A program made the position numbers and the translations under genes. The notes under the pieces were generated by a model. It was given only the letters and a program-made list of their open reading frames with translations. It had not been told where the DNA came from and made no database searches. A stretch of 64,000 nucleotides of DNA, taken from contig NZ_JAEMNW010000012.1 in assembly GCF_016481275.1 (NCBI RefSeq), forward strand, positions 44,536-108,535. The letters are read 5' to 3'. This document shows positions 1 to 8,656 of this stretch, piece by piece. Origin of the DNA: Antrihabitans auranticaus. Lineage in GTDB: Bacteria; Actinomycetota; Actinomycetes; Mycobacteriales; Mycobacteriaceae. The stretch's first letter is position 1, and the number at the start of each line of letters is the position of its first letter.

Positions 1-1
1 G

Positions 2-1003
2 ACGTCGGTGCTGGTCGTCGGCGGTCGCGACGCCGCGCGGGCGATGACGACAGCGTTCGCACGCGACAAGTCGTCGGGTTTCCGCGTCGTCGGTGTATGC
101 ACGCCGTCGCGCCGGCAGGGCGATGCGCCGACCTTTCATGTGGAAGGCCTCGAGATCCCCGTTATCGACGATGCGACCTCGGTTGCCGACGCAGCTCGCA
201 TGACCGGTGCCGACACGGTCGCGGTAGCCGCAACCGAACGCCTCGGCGCCCAGCGGCTTCGGGAACTCCTGTGGGAGCTCGAGCCATTGGGCATCGACCT
301 GGTCGTGAACCCCGGTGTCGTCGACGTCGCAGGTCAGCGGATCGAGGTTCGGCCTGTTGCCGAGATGCCGCTCGTGCACGTCGAGAAGCCGCAGTACGAC
401 CGCGCCAAGTCGTTCAGTAAGACGTTGTTCGACTTCTGCTTCGCTTTCTTTGCGGTCCTCGCGGTTGCGCCGGTCCTCATCGCGGTTGCGATCGCGGTCA
501 AACTCACCAGCCACGGACCGGTGTTCTACAAGTCCGAGCGCATGGGTATCGACGGTAAGCCGTTCCAGATGATCAAGTTCCGCAGCATGTTCGTGGATGC
601 CGACAAGCACCTCACTGCGCTGATGGAAATGAACGAAGGCGCCGGGTTGCTCTTCAAGATGAAAGACGATCCGCGAGTGACGGCGGTCGGAAAGGTCCTG
701 CGACGTTTCAGCATCGACGAGCTTCCGCAGTTCTTCAACGTGCTGCGCGGCGAGATGAGCGTCGTCGGACCGCGGCCGCCGTTGCGTCGCGAAGTAGAGG
801 CCTACGACGGCAAGGTACGCCGCCGTCTGCTGGTCAAGCCGGGCGTGACCGGCCTCTGGCAGGTCAGTGGACGTTCGGATCTGTCCTGGGACGAGTCGGT
901 CCGGCTCGACCTCTCCTACGTCGAGAATTGGTCGATGGTGCAGGATCTGCTGATCATCAAGAAGACCCTCAGTGCGGTCGCGAACAGCGACGGAGCATAC
1001 TGA
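2..1003 (+). CDS. Polyprenyl-phosphate sugar-1-phosphate transferase (5' end outside window)
   Basis: This is the C-terminal two thirds of a bacterial sugar transferase. Such enzymes load a sugar-1-phosphate onto undecaprenyl or decaprenyl phosphate at the inner face of the membrane to start glycan synthesis. The frame is open from base 2, so the N-terminal membrane segments lie upstream of the window. Visible are a Rossmann-like middle domain starting VLVVGGR, one transmembrane helix near bases 424-510, and the catalytic block with KFRSM, DDPRVT, SIDELPQFFNV and VVGPRPP. It closely resembles the complete gene at 36695-38218, which has the same ending (WGAY there, DGAY here). The two are therefore paralogues, not alleles of one locus. 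The next gene starts 187 bases downstream in the same direction. Confidence 0.93.
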   Translation, partial: TSVLVVGGRDAARAMTTAFARDKSSGFRVVGVCTPSRRQGDAPTFHVEGLEIPVIDDATSVADAARMTGADTVAVAATERLGAQRLRELLWELEPLGIDLVVNPGVVDVAGQRIEVRPVAEMPLVHVEKPQYDRAKSFSKTLFDFCFAFFAVLAVAPVLIAVAIAVKLTSHGPVFYKSERMGIDGKPFQMIKFRSMFVDADKHLTALMEMNEGAGLLFKMKDDPRVTAVGKVLRRFSIDELPQFFNVLRGEMSVVGPRPPLRREVEAYDGKVRRRLLVKPGVTGLWQVSGRSDLSWDESVRLDLSYVENWSMVQDLLIIKKTLSAVANSDGAY

Positions 1004-1190
1004 GCGACCTGCAGCGCAGTGGCAGGCTCTTGGTCTATTCGGATAGTCCGTCTATGCTCTGCCCAGCAGTCGTCAGGACTGGCAGAATTCACTGGGCAAC
1101 TCGTCGTTACGTACCGGTAGAATCACTGCAGACCACAAGCAACGGGGGCTTGTGTGCATCTAGCGCACGACGAATGAAAAAGGGCTGTCC

Positions 1191-2624
1191 ATGACTTCGG
1201 TTCTCGGGGTATCGGTGGGGGCGAGTGCGATTCGTATCGCGCGCCCCTCCGTTGCTGTCCCCGAAAACGGTGGCACCGGGCAGTCGTTCGACATCCAGTC
1301 GGTGGACGTTACGCGCAGTCGCGCCGAGGAACTCGCTGCCGAATCTATCGGCGTGGCGATGGAATCGAGCGAGGAGATCTCGGCGACCAGCGTTGCCTAC
1401 CGCAGTGCGCCGCAGGCCAAGGCCGTGCGGGCCGCGATGGCGCGCCAAAACCTCGACAACTATCAGCTCGTTCCAGAGATCACCGCGATCGTCGAACACC
1501 TCGAGGCGACCGGTGAGATCGCAGGACTTTCGACCGTCGCCGTGTACGACCTCGGTAGTTCTGGACTGTCGATCAGCGTCGTGGACATCGACCGCCGCGA
1601 GGTTGTCTACGCCGAGCGCACGTCGGAAATCAGCGGCGATTACTTCGATTCCTTAGTTCGGGAGCAGCAGATCGCGGCGGGCCGAGTCGGTGCACCGCAG
1701 AGCCCTGTCGAATTCGCGGTGCTCGATTTGCTCTGTAAAGACGCAAAAGAACGGCTATCGGCTAACTCGGCTGTCGCCACCCCGTCCGATTCCGGACTGA
1801 TTCTGCTTTCTCGAGACAGTTTCGACGCGTTGATCACGCTCGCGATCGAAGCGTCCGCGCGCCTGACCCGTGACGTGATCATGCGGTCGGATCAGCATGT
1901 GGAAGCAATCGTCGGGGTCGGCGGCGGTAGCCGGATTCCGCTCGTCAGCAACGTGCTCAAGCGCTGGACGAGTTTGCCGGTGATACTGCCCGACAATCCC
2001 GAGTCGATCGCGGCTCGCGGCGCGGCAATGCTCGCGCGCCCGGCTGCCACCGCAGTGCGACAGGACGCCCCCCGAGTCGCAACGTGGTCGCCGATCGCGC
2101 CGCTCAAGATGAATCACCGCCGCGAAATCAGCGGTGCGGGTCTCGCAGTCAGTTCGCTCGCGGTGATCGCGGCCATCGGCCTTGCACTCGGATACGGCGG
2201 TCAGATGCTCGACGGTGCCGCGGACGGCAACGGTGGCCCGACCACTACGCTGCCGCAGGTTCCGCCGCGCACGACGATCGGCGAGCCGTCTATCGCGGTA
2301 GCTCCCGTTCCGACGTCTGTCGCAATGCCCACGACAACGACCAAGCCGCCGGAGACCACGGAAGAACTTCAGCGGACGACCGACCAGACGTCGTCGTCGT
2401 TGTCCACGACTCCGGCTCCGCCGACCATCGGCATCCCGGGCCTGCCGCCGATCTATCTGCCGACGATCCCGCCGGAGCTCATTCCGCCGCCACCCCCACC
2501 GCCACCGCCGCTGCCTGAACTACCGCAGTTGCCGCCGCCACCCCCGATGCCGGAGCTGCCTCCGCCGCCGGTGCTCCCACCGCCGCCCGAGTTGCCGGTC
2601 ATCAATATCCCGCCGTTCCCCTGA
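1191..2624 (+). CDS. Hsp70-like actin-fold protein with one membrane helix and a proline-rich tail
   Basis: The protein has 477 residues. Residues 1-290 look like a diverged Hsp70/MreB-type ATPase: an N-terminal LGVSVGASAIRIA strand-turn, the phosphate-2-like VAVYDLGSSGLSISVVD, and an adenosine-like IVGVGGGSRIPLVS. No peptide-binding domain follows. Instead there is a single hydrophobic helix (about 314-334) and a long Pro/Thr-rich region ending in runs of prolines, expected outside the membrane. AAGGG lies just upstream of the ATG. Two related proteins occur at 16918-18123 and 20763-22541, next to iniR. The architecture suggests an envelope-linked sensor or scaffold, but this is inference; no substrate or partner is visible. 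Confidence 0.8.
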   Translation: MTSVLGVSVGASAIRIARPSVAVPENGGTGQSFDIQSVDVTRSRAEELAAESIGVAMESSEEISATSVAYRSAPQAKAVRAAMARQNLDNYQLVPEITAIVEHLEATGEIAGLSTVAVYDLGSSGLSISVVDIDRREVVYAERTSEISGDYFDSLVREQQIAAGRVGAPQSPVEFAVLDLLCKDAKERLSANSAVATPSDSGLILLSRDSFDALITLAIEASARLTRDVIMRSDQHVEAIVGVGGGSRIPLVSNVLKRWTSLPVILPDNPESIAARGAAMLARPAATAVRQDAPRVATWSPIAPLKMNHRREISGAGLAVSSLAVIAAIGLALGYGGQMLDGAADGNGGPTTTLPQVPPRTTIGEPSIAVAPVPTSVAMPTTTTKPPETTEELQRTTDQTSSSLSTTPAPPTIGIPGLPPIYLPTIPPELIPPPPPPPPPLPELPQLPPPPPMPELPPPPVLPPPPELPVINIPPFP

Positions 2625-2634
2625 TCGGGTTGGC

Positions 2635-3936
2635 CTACTTGGCGTGGCGTCGTCTCGGCAATTTGTGATCGTGCGTCTTGGTGCCGGCCAGTGGCCGAGC
2701 CAAAAGGACTGCAATTCCGGTCGTGAGCGGTACGGACAGCGCGAGCGCGATGCCGCCCACCGATGACCGCACGATTTCGATCGCGACCGCGTCACCGGTC
2801 AGTACATCGACGATCGACCGGTCTGCAGCGCTGAACAGCAGCAGTAGCGGTAGTGCCCCACCTGCGTACGCGAGTACCAGCGTGTAGACGGTGCTGGCGA
2901 TGTGGTCGCGGCCGACGCGCATCGCGGAGGTGAAGATGTCTTTGCGTGAGGCGTCGTCGTCGAGGGCCGCCAATTCGAACGCCGCCGATGCCTGAGTAAT
3001 GGTCACGTCGTTGAGCACGCCGAGCGAACCGATGATGAAGCCGGCGAGCAACAGTCCGGTGATGCTCACATTGCCGAGGAAAACCTGCACATTGGCGTTC
3101 TGCTCTTCGGACAGCCCGGTGACGTGGGTAAGGGCGATCGCGACGTAGGACAGCACTGCGGCAACGATCATCGACGCAAGCGTGCCGAGCAGCGCCGAAC
3201 TGGTCCGCAGGTTCAGGCCGTGCGCGAGGTAGAGCACGGCATAGAGAATCAGTGACCCGGCCACCATCGCGACCGGAATCGCGGGCTTGCCGTCGAGCAG
3301 CGCAGGTAGCAGGAAGCCGACGAGCACGGCGAACGCAAAAGCGAGGCCCAGGACCGCGCGCAGACCTCGCCAGCGCGCGACGGCGACGATCACGATGACG
3401 AAGGCCAGCGCCACGATGGTCAGCGGAAAACCGCGTGCGAAATCGTTGAATCCGTAGGTGGTGCCCGTCTCGTTTGTGCCGCGCACGAGACGGATGTGAT
3501 CCCCGACGTCGAGGTCAGGCTGTCCCGGTCCGAGAACGAACTCGGCCTGGTTGGGATCGCCCTGGATTTCGAGCAGGGTCCGGGCGCCCGAATTGGGGCC
3601 GGAGTCGATGCTGACGACTGTCTGCAGGCACTGATACTGCTGGTAGGGCGAGGGCGGCGCCTTTTCCGGATTACCGGTGAACACCCGGCCGGCCGAGGCA
3701 CTTCCGCACGTCGTCAACTCTTGCGCGAGGACGGTGCCCGACTCGGTCTCGTATGCGCCGCCCGCGGCGGTCTGCATGGGTAATGGGATGTCGACGCTGC
3801 GTGTGCTCGGCCAGAGCGCGATCAAGCCGGCGAGCGTGACGATGCCGATGGCGACGAGCAAGCCGATGACGACCTTCTTCGCGGTGTCGCTGATTGCGAT
3901 GGGCTCGTCGTGGCCATGACCGTGCCCGTGGCTCAT
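2635..3936 (-). CDS. YibE/F family multi-pass membrane protein
   Basis: The protein has 433 residues. The N-terminus is His/Gly-rich (MSHGHGHGHDE), followed by a first transmembrane segment, an extracytoplasmic region of about 120 residues, and a block of about seven hydrophobic helices containing LGVLNDVTITQASA, the typical YibE/F segment. The family is a set of predicted transporters of unknown substrate. The His-rich start could bind metal, but that is only suggested by composition. It is transcribed leftwards and ends 11 bases from the convergent Hsp70-like gene. Upstream lie a terminator and a small RNA on the same strand. Confidence 0.85.
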   Translation of the reverse strand: MSHGHGHGHDEPIAISDTAKKVVIGLLVAIGIVTLAGLIALWPSTRSVDIPLPMQTAAGGAYETESGTVLAQELTTCGSASAGRVFTGNPEKAPPSPYQQYQCLQTVVSIDSGPNSGARTLLEIQGDPNQAEFVLGPGQPDLDVGDHIRLVRGTNETGTTYGFNDFARGFPLTIVALAFVIVIVAVARWRGLRAVLGLAFAFAVLVGFLLPALLDGKPAIPVAMVAGSLILYAVLYLAHGLNLRTSSALLGTLASMIVAAVLSYVAIALTHVTGLSEEQNANVQVFLGNVSITGLLLAGFIIGSLGVLNDVTITQASAAFELAALDDDASRKDIFTSAMRVGRDHIASTVYTLVLAYAGGALPLLLLFSAADRSIVDVLTGDAVAIEIVRSSVGGIALALSVPLTTGIAVLLARPLAGTKTHDHKLPRRRHAK

Positions 3937-4014
3937 TCGCGGTGCCGATCTTGCTCGTCGCCAGGCATCGGATGAATCGGGGGCTCGCTGCGCACCGGCT
4001 AAGCGTAGTGACCC

Positions 4015-4150
4015 AACAAAAAACCACCGGTCAGGACTGGCCGGTGGTTGATGGTTTGCTGAAAGTTTAGTGGGGTGGCGGAGAGCAGGGGGGATGTCCC
4101 CGCCACCCGGTCCGGGCGGCCCAGGGGGGGTGGGCGGCCAGAACCGGCAC
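4015..4150 (-). ncRNA. 6C-type actinobacterial small RNA
   Basis: On the minus strand this interval folds into two hairpins with C-rich loops, the hallmark of the actinobacterial 6C RNA (B11 in M. tuberculosis). Hairpin one pairs GCCCA with TGGGC (bases 4135-4131 and 4123-4119) around seven Cs. Hairpin two pairs a 9-base arm (4108-4100) with CCGCCACCC (4081-4073), and its loop holds six Cs (4093-4088). An intrinsic terminator with a U run follows at 4049-4018. The 5' end is not fixed; a TACATT box on the minus strand near 4168-4173 could be its -10. 6C RNAs are reported to affect DNA-replication and secretion genes in mycobacteria. The role here is unknown. Confidence 0.72.
4016..4049 (-). 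terminator. Intrinsic terminator after the 6C-type RNA
   Basis: The arms AACCACCGG (4022-4030) and CCGGTGGTT (4041-4049) pair perfectly around a 10-base loop. On the minus strand the stem is followed by a run of Ts (the As at 4018-4023). It would end the small RNA and any read-through from the aminotransferase gene. Confidence 0.85.
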
Positions 4151-4249
4151 CCATGGTGCCGAGAACCAATGTACAGGATAATTGGGGGCTTTTCTCGGGA
4201 GGGGCTATGTGTCTTGCTTTTGGGTGCCGGTTGCTTTGCGGACCGCGTG

Positions 4250-5512
4250 CTACTGGGAGTAACTCGCCAAAAAGTTGCCGAATCGCTCGATCGCCACTGC
4301 CAGATCGCGCGCCCAGGGGAGCGTCACGATCCGCAGGTGATCATGGTCCGGCCAGTTGAATCCCGTGCCCTGCACCATGAGGATCTTCTCCTGTAGGAGC
4401 AGATCCTGGACGAGTCGTTCGTCGTCGTGAATCTCGTGGACCTCCGGGTCCAGCCGGGGAAATGCGTAGAGCGCACCCCGGGGCTTGACGCACGAGACGC
4501 CGGGAATCATGTTGAGCCGCTCCCATGCGACATCGCGCTGCTCGAGCAGTCGGCCACCGGGCAGGATCAGATCCTCGATGCTCTGATGACCGCCGAGTGC
4601 AACCTGAATCGCATGCTGGGCGGGGACGTTCGGGCAGAGGCGGGACGACGCCAGCAGATCGATACCTTCGAGGAAGCCCGACGCGTGCTCCTTCGGCCCG
4701 GTGATCGCGAGCCACCCGGATCGGTAACCAGCAACGCGGTACGCCTTCGACAGGCCGTTGTAGGTCAGGCACAGCAAATCGGGCGCAAGCGTCGCCAGCG
4801 AGATGTGCTTGGAATCGTCGTAGAGAATCTTGTCGTAGATCTCGTCGGCGAGCAGCAGCAGCCGGTGCCGGCGCGCGATGTCGACGATCTGCGAGAGCAC
4901 CTCCGCGGAGTAGACCGCACCTGTCGGGTTGTTCGGGTTGATGACGAGCAGCGCCTTGGTCTTCGGTGTGATCTTCGCTTCGATGTCGGCGATATCGGGC
5001 TGCCAGTCGTTGGACTCGTCGCACAGGTAATGGACGGGAGTGCCGCCCGCGAGACTCGTCATAGCGGTCCACAGCGGGTAGTCCGGCGCTGGAATGAGGA
5101 CCTCGTCGCCGTTGTCGAGCAACGCCTGCATCGTGATCGTGATCAGCTCGGATACGCCGTTGCCGAGATAGACGTAGTCGACGTCTAGTTCGGGAAATCC
5201 GGGAACCAGTTCATACCGCGTGACGATCGCCCGGCGCGCCGAAAGGATGCCTTTCGATTCGGAGTACCCCTGCGCATACGGCAACGCGGCAATGATGTCG
5301 CGCATGATCACGTCGGGCGCATCGAAGCCGAACGGCGCGGGGTTGCCGATGTTGAGTTTGAGGATCCGATGACCCTCTGCCTCGAGGCGAGCTGCGTGTG
5401 CGTGCACCGGTCCACGAATCTCGTAGACGACGTTCTGAAGCTTGGTCGACTGGTCCAGTCGGCGCGGCGGCCGATGGTGATGGTGATGGCTCGGTGTGCT
5501 CACGGTGTTCAT
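4250..5512 (-). CDS. PLP-dependent alanine/aspartate-type aminotransferase
   Basis: The protein has 420 residues and is a class I/II fold-type I aminotransferase, close in length to M. tuberculosis Rv0337c (annotated aspC) and to E. coli AlaA. Visible motifs are NIGNPAPFGFD at the substrate pocket, NPNNPTGAVYS, and NGLSKAYRVAGYRSGW, whose Lys near 256 should form the Schiff base with PLP. It probably interconverts alanine or aspartate and their keto acids using glutamate/2-oxoglutarate. I start at the ATG at 5512 rather than at an earlier in-frame codon, because conserved sequence begins soon after it. A run of five histidines lies near the N-terminus and is unusual. A metallopeptidase gene diverges 168 bases away. 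Confidence 0.93.
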   Translation of the reverse strand: MNTVSTPSHHHHHRPPRRLDQSTKLQNVVYEIRGPVHAHAARLEAEGHRILKLNIGNPAPFGFDAPDVIMRDIIAALPYAQGYSESKGILSARRAIVTRYELVPGFPELDVDYVYLGNGVSELITITMQALLDNGDEVLIPAPDYPLWTAMTSLAGGTPVHYLCDESNDWQPDIADIEAKITPKTKALLVINPNNPTGAVYSAEVLSQIVDIARRHRLLLLADEIYDKILYDDSKHISLATLAPDLLCLTYNGLSKAYRVAGYRSGWLAITGPKEHASGFLEGIDLLASSRLCPNVPAQHAIQVALGGHQSIEDLILPGGRLLEQRDVAWERLNMIPGVSCVKPRGALYAFPRLDPEVHEIHDDERLVQDLLLQEKILMVQGTGFNWPDHDHLRIVTLPWARDLAVAIERFGNFLASYSQ

Positions 5513-5680
5513 CGTGCCATCCTTTGTCCACTGGTTTCCTGGTGAATGCAGCACTGGACACTCCGTTTCGGCGCCCAATATGTGGCCCCGCATTCACCGA
5601 TCGGATATACATCCCCTCGGAGATCAACGAAAATGCTGGCGAAGGTAGTGGCCGCGGCCGGTTCGAGAGGGGCAGTACAC

Positions 5681-6568
5681 ATGTCGGAGAAACGTGCGCG
5701 CGGGGCGTCGGTCCGGCGCCGCATCGCGGTTGCCGCGGTAGCAGCTGTTGCGGCGTTGTCGGTCGTCGCCTGCGATTCGGACAAGTCTTCCGACAAATCC
5801 GGGAAGGCGGAGACGTCGAGTGCCGAGTCGTCGACCACCTCGGACGGCACCGGGATCGATGTCGATCCCAAGTTCAAGATGAAGCCGGAGTACGACGGCG
5901 CCTCGAGCTCGGATGGCAAGGCCGGCAAGAAGCTCATGGAGGACAACCAACTCCTCCAGATCCTCGCCAACAACGTCAACAAGTATCTGACGCTCCCGAA
6001 AGACGTACCGATCATCGGCGCCGAATGCGGTACACCGAACGCGTTCTGGGACCCCGAGGCCGAGACCATCACGATGTGCTATGAACTGGCCACGCTCTTC
6101 GTGGAGCTGTTCGAGGACGATCGGGACCCGGATCCGGAGGGCGCGGCGCTCGCCACCACGGCCGCGGTCTTCTTTCACGAACTCGGCCACGCGCTGATCT
6201 CGCTGTTCGATCTGCCGACCCTCGGCAAAGAGGAAGATGTGGCAGACCAGCTTTCTGCGGTCCTCCTGCTCAACGAGAAGGATCCCGAACTGCAGTCCTA
6301 CGCGCTGTACTACGCAAGGGCGTTCGAGCTGCTCGGCCAGATGGAAGACCTGTCGCCGGGATCGTTCGCCGACGAGCACTCATTGAATGCGCAGCGTAAC
6401 TTCAACGTTCTCTGCTGGGTCTATGGATCCGACCCCGAAGGCGTCGGCCAGCAGATCACGTCCAGCGAGCTTCCCGAAGAGCGTGCCGTCCGCTGCGAGG
6501 ACGAATACCAGCAGATCGAGGACTCCTGGTATCAGCTGCTCGAGCCATACATCAAACCCCAGCGCTAG
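5681..6568 (+). CDS. DUF4344-type zinc metallopeptidase lipoprotein
   Basis: The protein has 295 residues. After a basic start there is a hydrophobic segment ending LSVVAC, a plausible lipobox, so it is probably a lipid-anchored envelope protein. A low-complexity Ser/Lys/Asp linker follows. The catalytic region carries FFHELGHALISLFDLP, an HExxH zinc site, followed by EEDVADQLSAVLL, which probably supplies the third ligand, as in DUF4344 putative metallopeptidases. The start is the ATG preceded by GAGAGGGG; an earlier in-frame ATG would precede the signal by 45 residues. Substrate unknown. The S9 peptidase begins 16 bases after its stop, so the two may be co-transcribed. Confidence 0.82.
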   Translation: MSEKRARGASVRRRIAVAAVAAVAALSVVACDSDKSSDKSGKAETSSAESSTTSDGTGIDVDPKFKMKPEYDGASSSDGKAGKKLMEDNQLLQILANNVNKYLTLPKDVPIIGAECGTPNAFWDPEAETITMCYELATLFVELFEDDRDPDPEGAALATTAAVFFHELGHALISLFDLPTLGKEEDVADQLSAVLLLNEKDPELQSYALYYARAFELLGQMEDLSPGSFADEHSLNAQRNFNVLCWVYGSDPEGVGQQITSSELPEERAVRCEDEYQQIEDSWYQLLEPYIKPQR

Positions 6569-6584
6569 CACCTAAGCTCGCGCT

Positions 6585-8525
6585 GTGCCCCAGACAGCTC
6601 CGTACGGTTCGTGGCGTTCGCCGATCTCCGCTGCCGACGTAGCAGCGGCGGGTCATCCGGTGGCCGACGGCCGTTTTGTCGGCGATCGGATTGTGTGGGC
6701 CGAACTGAATCCGGCCGGTGGCGGTCGAACAGCGATCCGCAGCCTCGCGGCAGACCGCGTCGTCGACGTTCTTTCCGCACCGTGGAATGCGCGTACCCGG
6801 GTGCACGAGTACGGGGGCAGTGCCTGGACCGTCGCCCCCGACGGTGCGGTCCTGTTCGCCGAGTTCGGCGATCAGCGCGTCTACCGGCTTGCGCGTGGCG
6901 CCACGATCCCGCTGCCGATCACGCCGCGGCCGCCGCACCAGGCGGGCATTCGCTACAGCGAACTGTTCGTACGTGGCGACGAGCTGTGGTGTGTGCGCGA
7001 GACACACGGCGACGTCCTGGCCCGAGATATCTGCGTGGTCCCACTCGACGGGTCCGCGCGGACCGATGCCGGGCGGATTCGGTCCGTGGTGGCAGGCTCG
7101 CATTTCATCGCCTACCCGCGGATCGCGCCGGCCGGTGCGCGGATCGCATGGGTCGCGTGGGACCACCCCCAAATGCCATGGGACGGGACCGAATTGCGGG
7201 TCGGCACACTCGATCCGACCGGGCGCTGCGACGGGTGGACGACCATCGCGGGCGGACCCGACGAATCGGTGTTGCAGCCGGAATGGGTCGACGACGACAC
7301 CCTGCTGTTTCTCAGCGATCGGTCCGGTTTCTGGAATCTCTACCGCTGGTCGGACGGCGAGATCACTCGCGTCTTCGACGCGGAAGCAGACGTCGGCGGA
7401 CCGCTGTGGAAGCTCGGAACCCGCTGGTACCTGCAGGTTCCCGACGATGACAACGTGCTGGCTGTTGCCACGTTCGGTGTCGACTCGTTGCTTCGGATCG
7501 ATCCCACAACCGGTGCGGTGGAGCGGATCGACCTCGGCGACATCTCGACGATCGAGCTACTGGATGTCCGCGGGCAACAGGTTCTTCTACGGTGCGGCGG
7601 CGCCCGGACGCCGAGCGGTCTGCGAGTGCTCGACCTCGCCACCCGCGAGCTCACGGACATCCGCCTGTCGGTGGACGCGCCGCCGGCCACCGCGTACCTG
7701 CCGGTCGCCGAGCCGATCACATTTCAGGGCGCGAACCGTGCGGTCCACGCGGTGGTGTATCCGCCGACGAACCCCGATTGGATTGCACCCGACGGCGAAC
7801 TTCCGCCGTATGTTGCATTCGTTCACGGCGGTCCGACCGCGCACATCGCACCGGCTCTGAATCTCGTCGTCGCCTATTTCACGAGCCGTGGTATCGGAAT
7901 TGTCGACGTGAACTACGGCGGTTCCACCGGTTATGGCCGGGAGTACCGAAATCGCCTCCGCGGGCAATGGGGCGTCGTAGATGTGGAAGACACGGTCACA
8001 GCGGTGCGCGGACTCGTTGCGGCAGGTCTTGCGGATCCGCGGCGGCTGGCCGTCGAAGGCGGTTCGGCCGGCGGCTGGACGGTGTTGTCCGCGCTGACCA
8101 ACTCGGATGTATTCGCGTGCGGCGCATCCTATTACGGGGTCGCCGAGCTGACGATGTTCGTCGCCGAAACGCACGACTTCGAGTCCCGATACATCGACGG
8201 GCTGATCGGTCCGCTGCCGGAAGCTGCCGAGCTTTACGAGAGTCGTGCCCCCGTCACGAACGTCGACAGGCTGTCGTGCCCCGTCTTGCTGCTGCAAGGT
8301 CTCGACGATCCCATCGTGCCACCGTCCCAAGCTGAGCGCTTTCGGGATGCCATGGTGGCCAAGGGAATTCCGCATGCATACCTCGAGTATGCCGGTGAGG
8401 CACACGGGTTCCGGAAGCTGGAGAACCAGATCAGTTCGCGCGAGGCGGAGCTTTCTTTCTACGGCCAGGTACTGGGATTCGAAACCCCGGATATACCGAA
8501 GCTGCAACTTTGGCGAGCGGAGTAG
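6585..8525 (+). CDS. S9 family prolyl-oligopeptidase-type peptidase
   Basis: The protein has 646 residues, starts at GTG and has no signal peptide, so it is probably cytoplasmic. The N-terminal 380 residues form the beta-propeller region of dipeptidyl-peptidase/acyl-peptidase relatives. The C-terminal alpha/beta-hydrolase domain contains GGSAGGW with nucleophile Ser near 494, GLDDPIVPP with Asp near 575, and GEAHGF with His near 607, so the triad is intact. It should cleave short peptides. It follows the metallopeptidase gene by 16 bases. About 130 bases of non-coding DNA separate it from the Fe-S reductase. Confidence 0.9.
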   Translation: MPQTAPYGSWRSPISAADVAAAGHPVADGRFVGDRIVWAELNPAGGGRTAIRSLAADRVVDVLSAPWNARTRVHEYGGSAWTVAPDGAVLFAEFGDQRVYRLARGATIPLPITPRPPHQAGIRYSELFVRGDELWCVRETHGDVLARDICVVPLDGSARTDAGRIRSVVAGSHFIAYPRIAPAGARIAWVAWDHPQMPWDGTELRVGTLDPTGRCDGWTTIAGGPDESVLQPEWVDDDTLLFLSDRSGFWNLYRWSDGEITRVFDAEADVGGPLWKLGTRWYLQVPDDDNVLAVATFGVDSLLRIDPTTGAVERIDLGDISTIELLDVRGQQVLLRCGGARTPSGLRVLDLATRELTDIRLSVDAPPATAYLPVAEPITFQGANRAVHAVVYPPTNPDWIAPDGELPPYVAFVHGGPTAHIAPALNLVVAYFTSRGIGIVDVNYGGSTGYGREYRNRLRGQWGVVDVEDTVTAVRGLVAAGLADPRRLAVEGGSAGGWTVLSALTNSDVFACGASYYGVAELTMFVAETHDFESRYIDGLIGPLPEAAELYESRAPVTNVDRLSCPVLLLQGLDDPIVPPSQAERFRDAMVAKGIPHAYLEYAGEAHGFRKLENQISSREAELSFYGQVLGFETPDIPKLQLWRAE

Positions 8526-8656
8526 TTGTTTGCCGGATAGTTTGTGATTCAGCCCGAACGTCTGCGAATTAGGTTACCCAAATAATTTTCGGCGTTTTTG
8601 GCCGCGCTACCTTATGGCTTGGATCACAGGTTGTGTCGTACGAGGAGGAACTTGCC

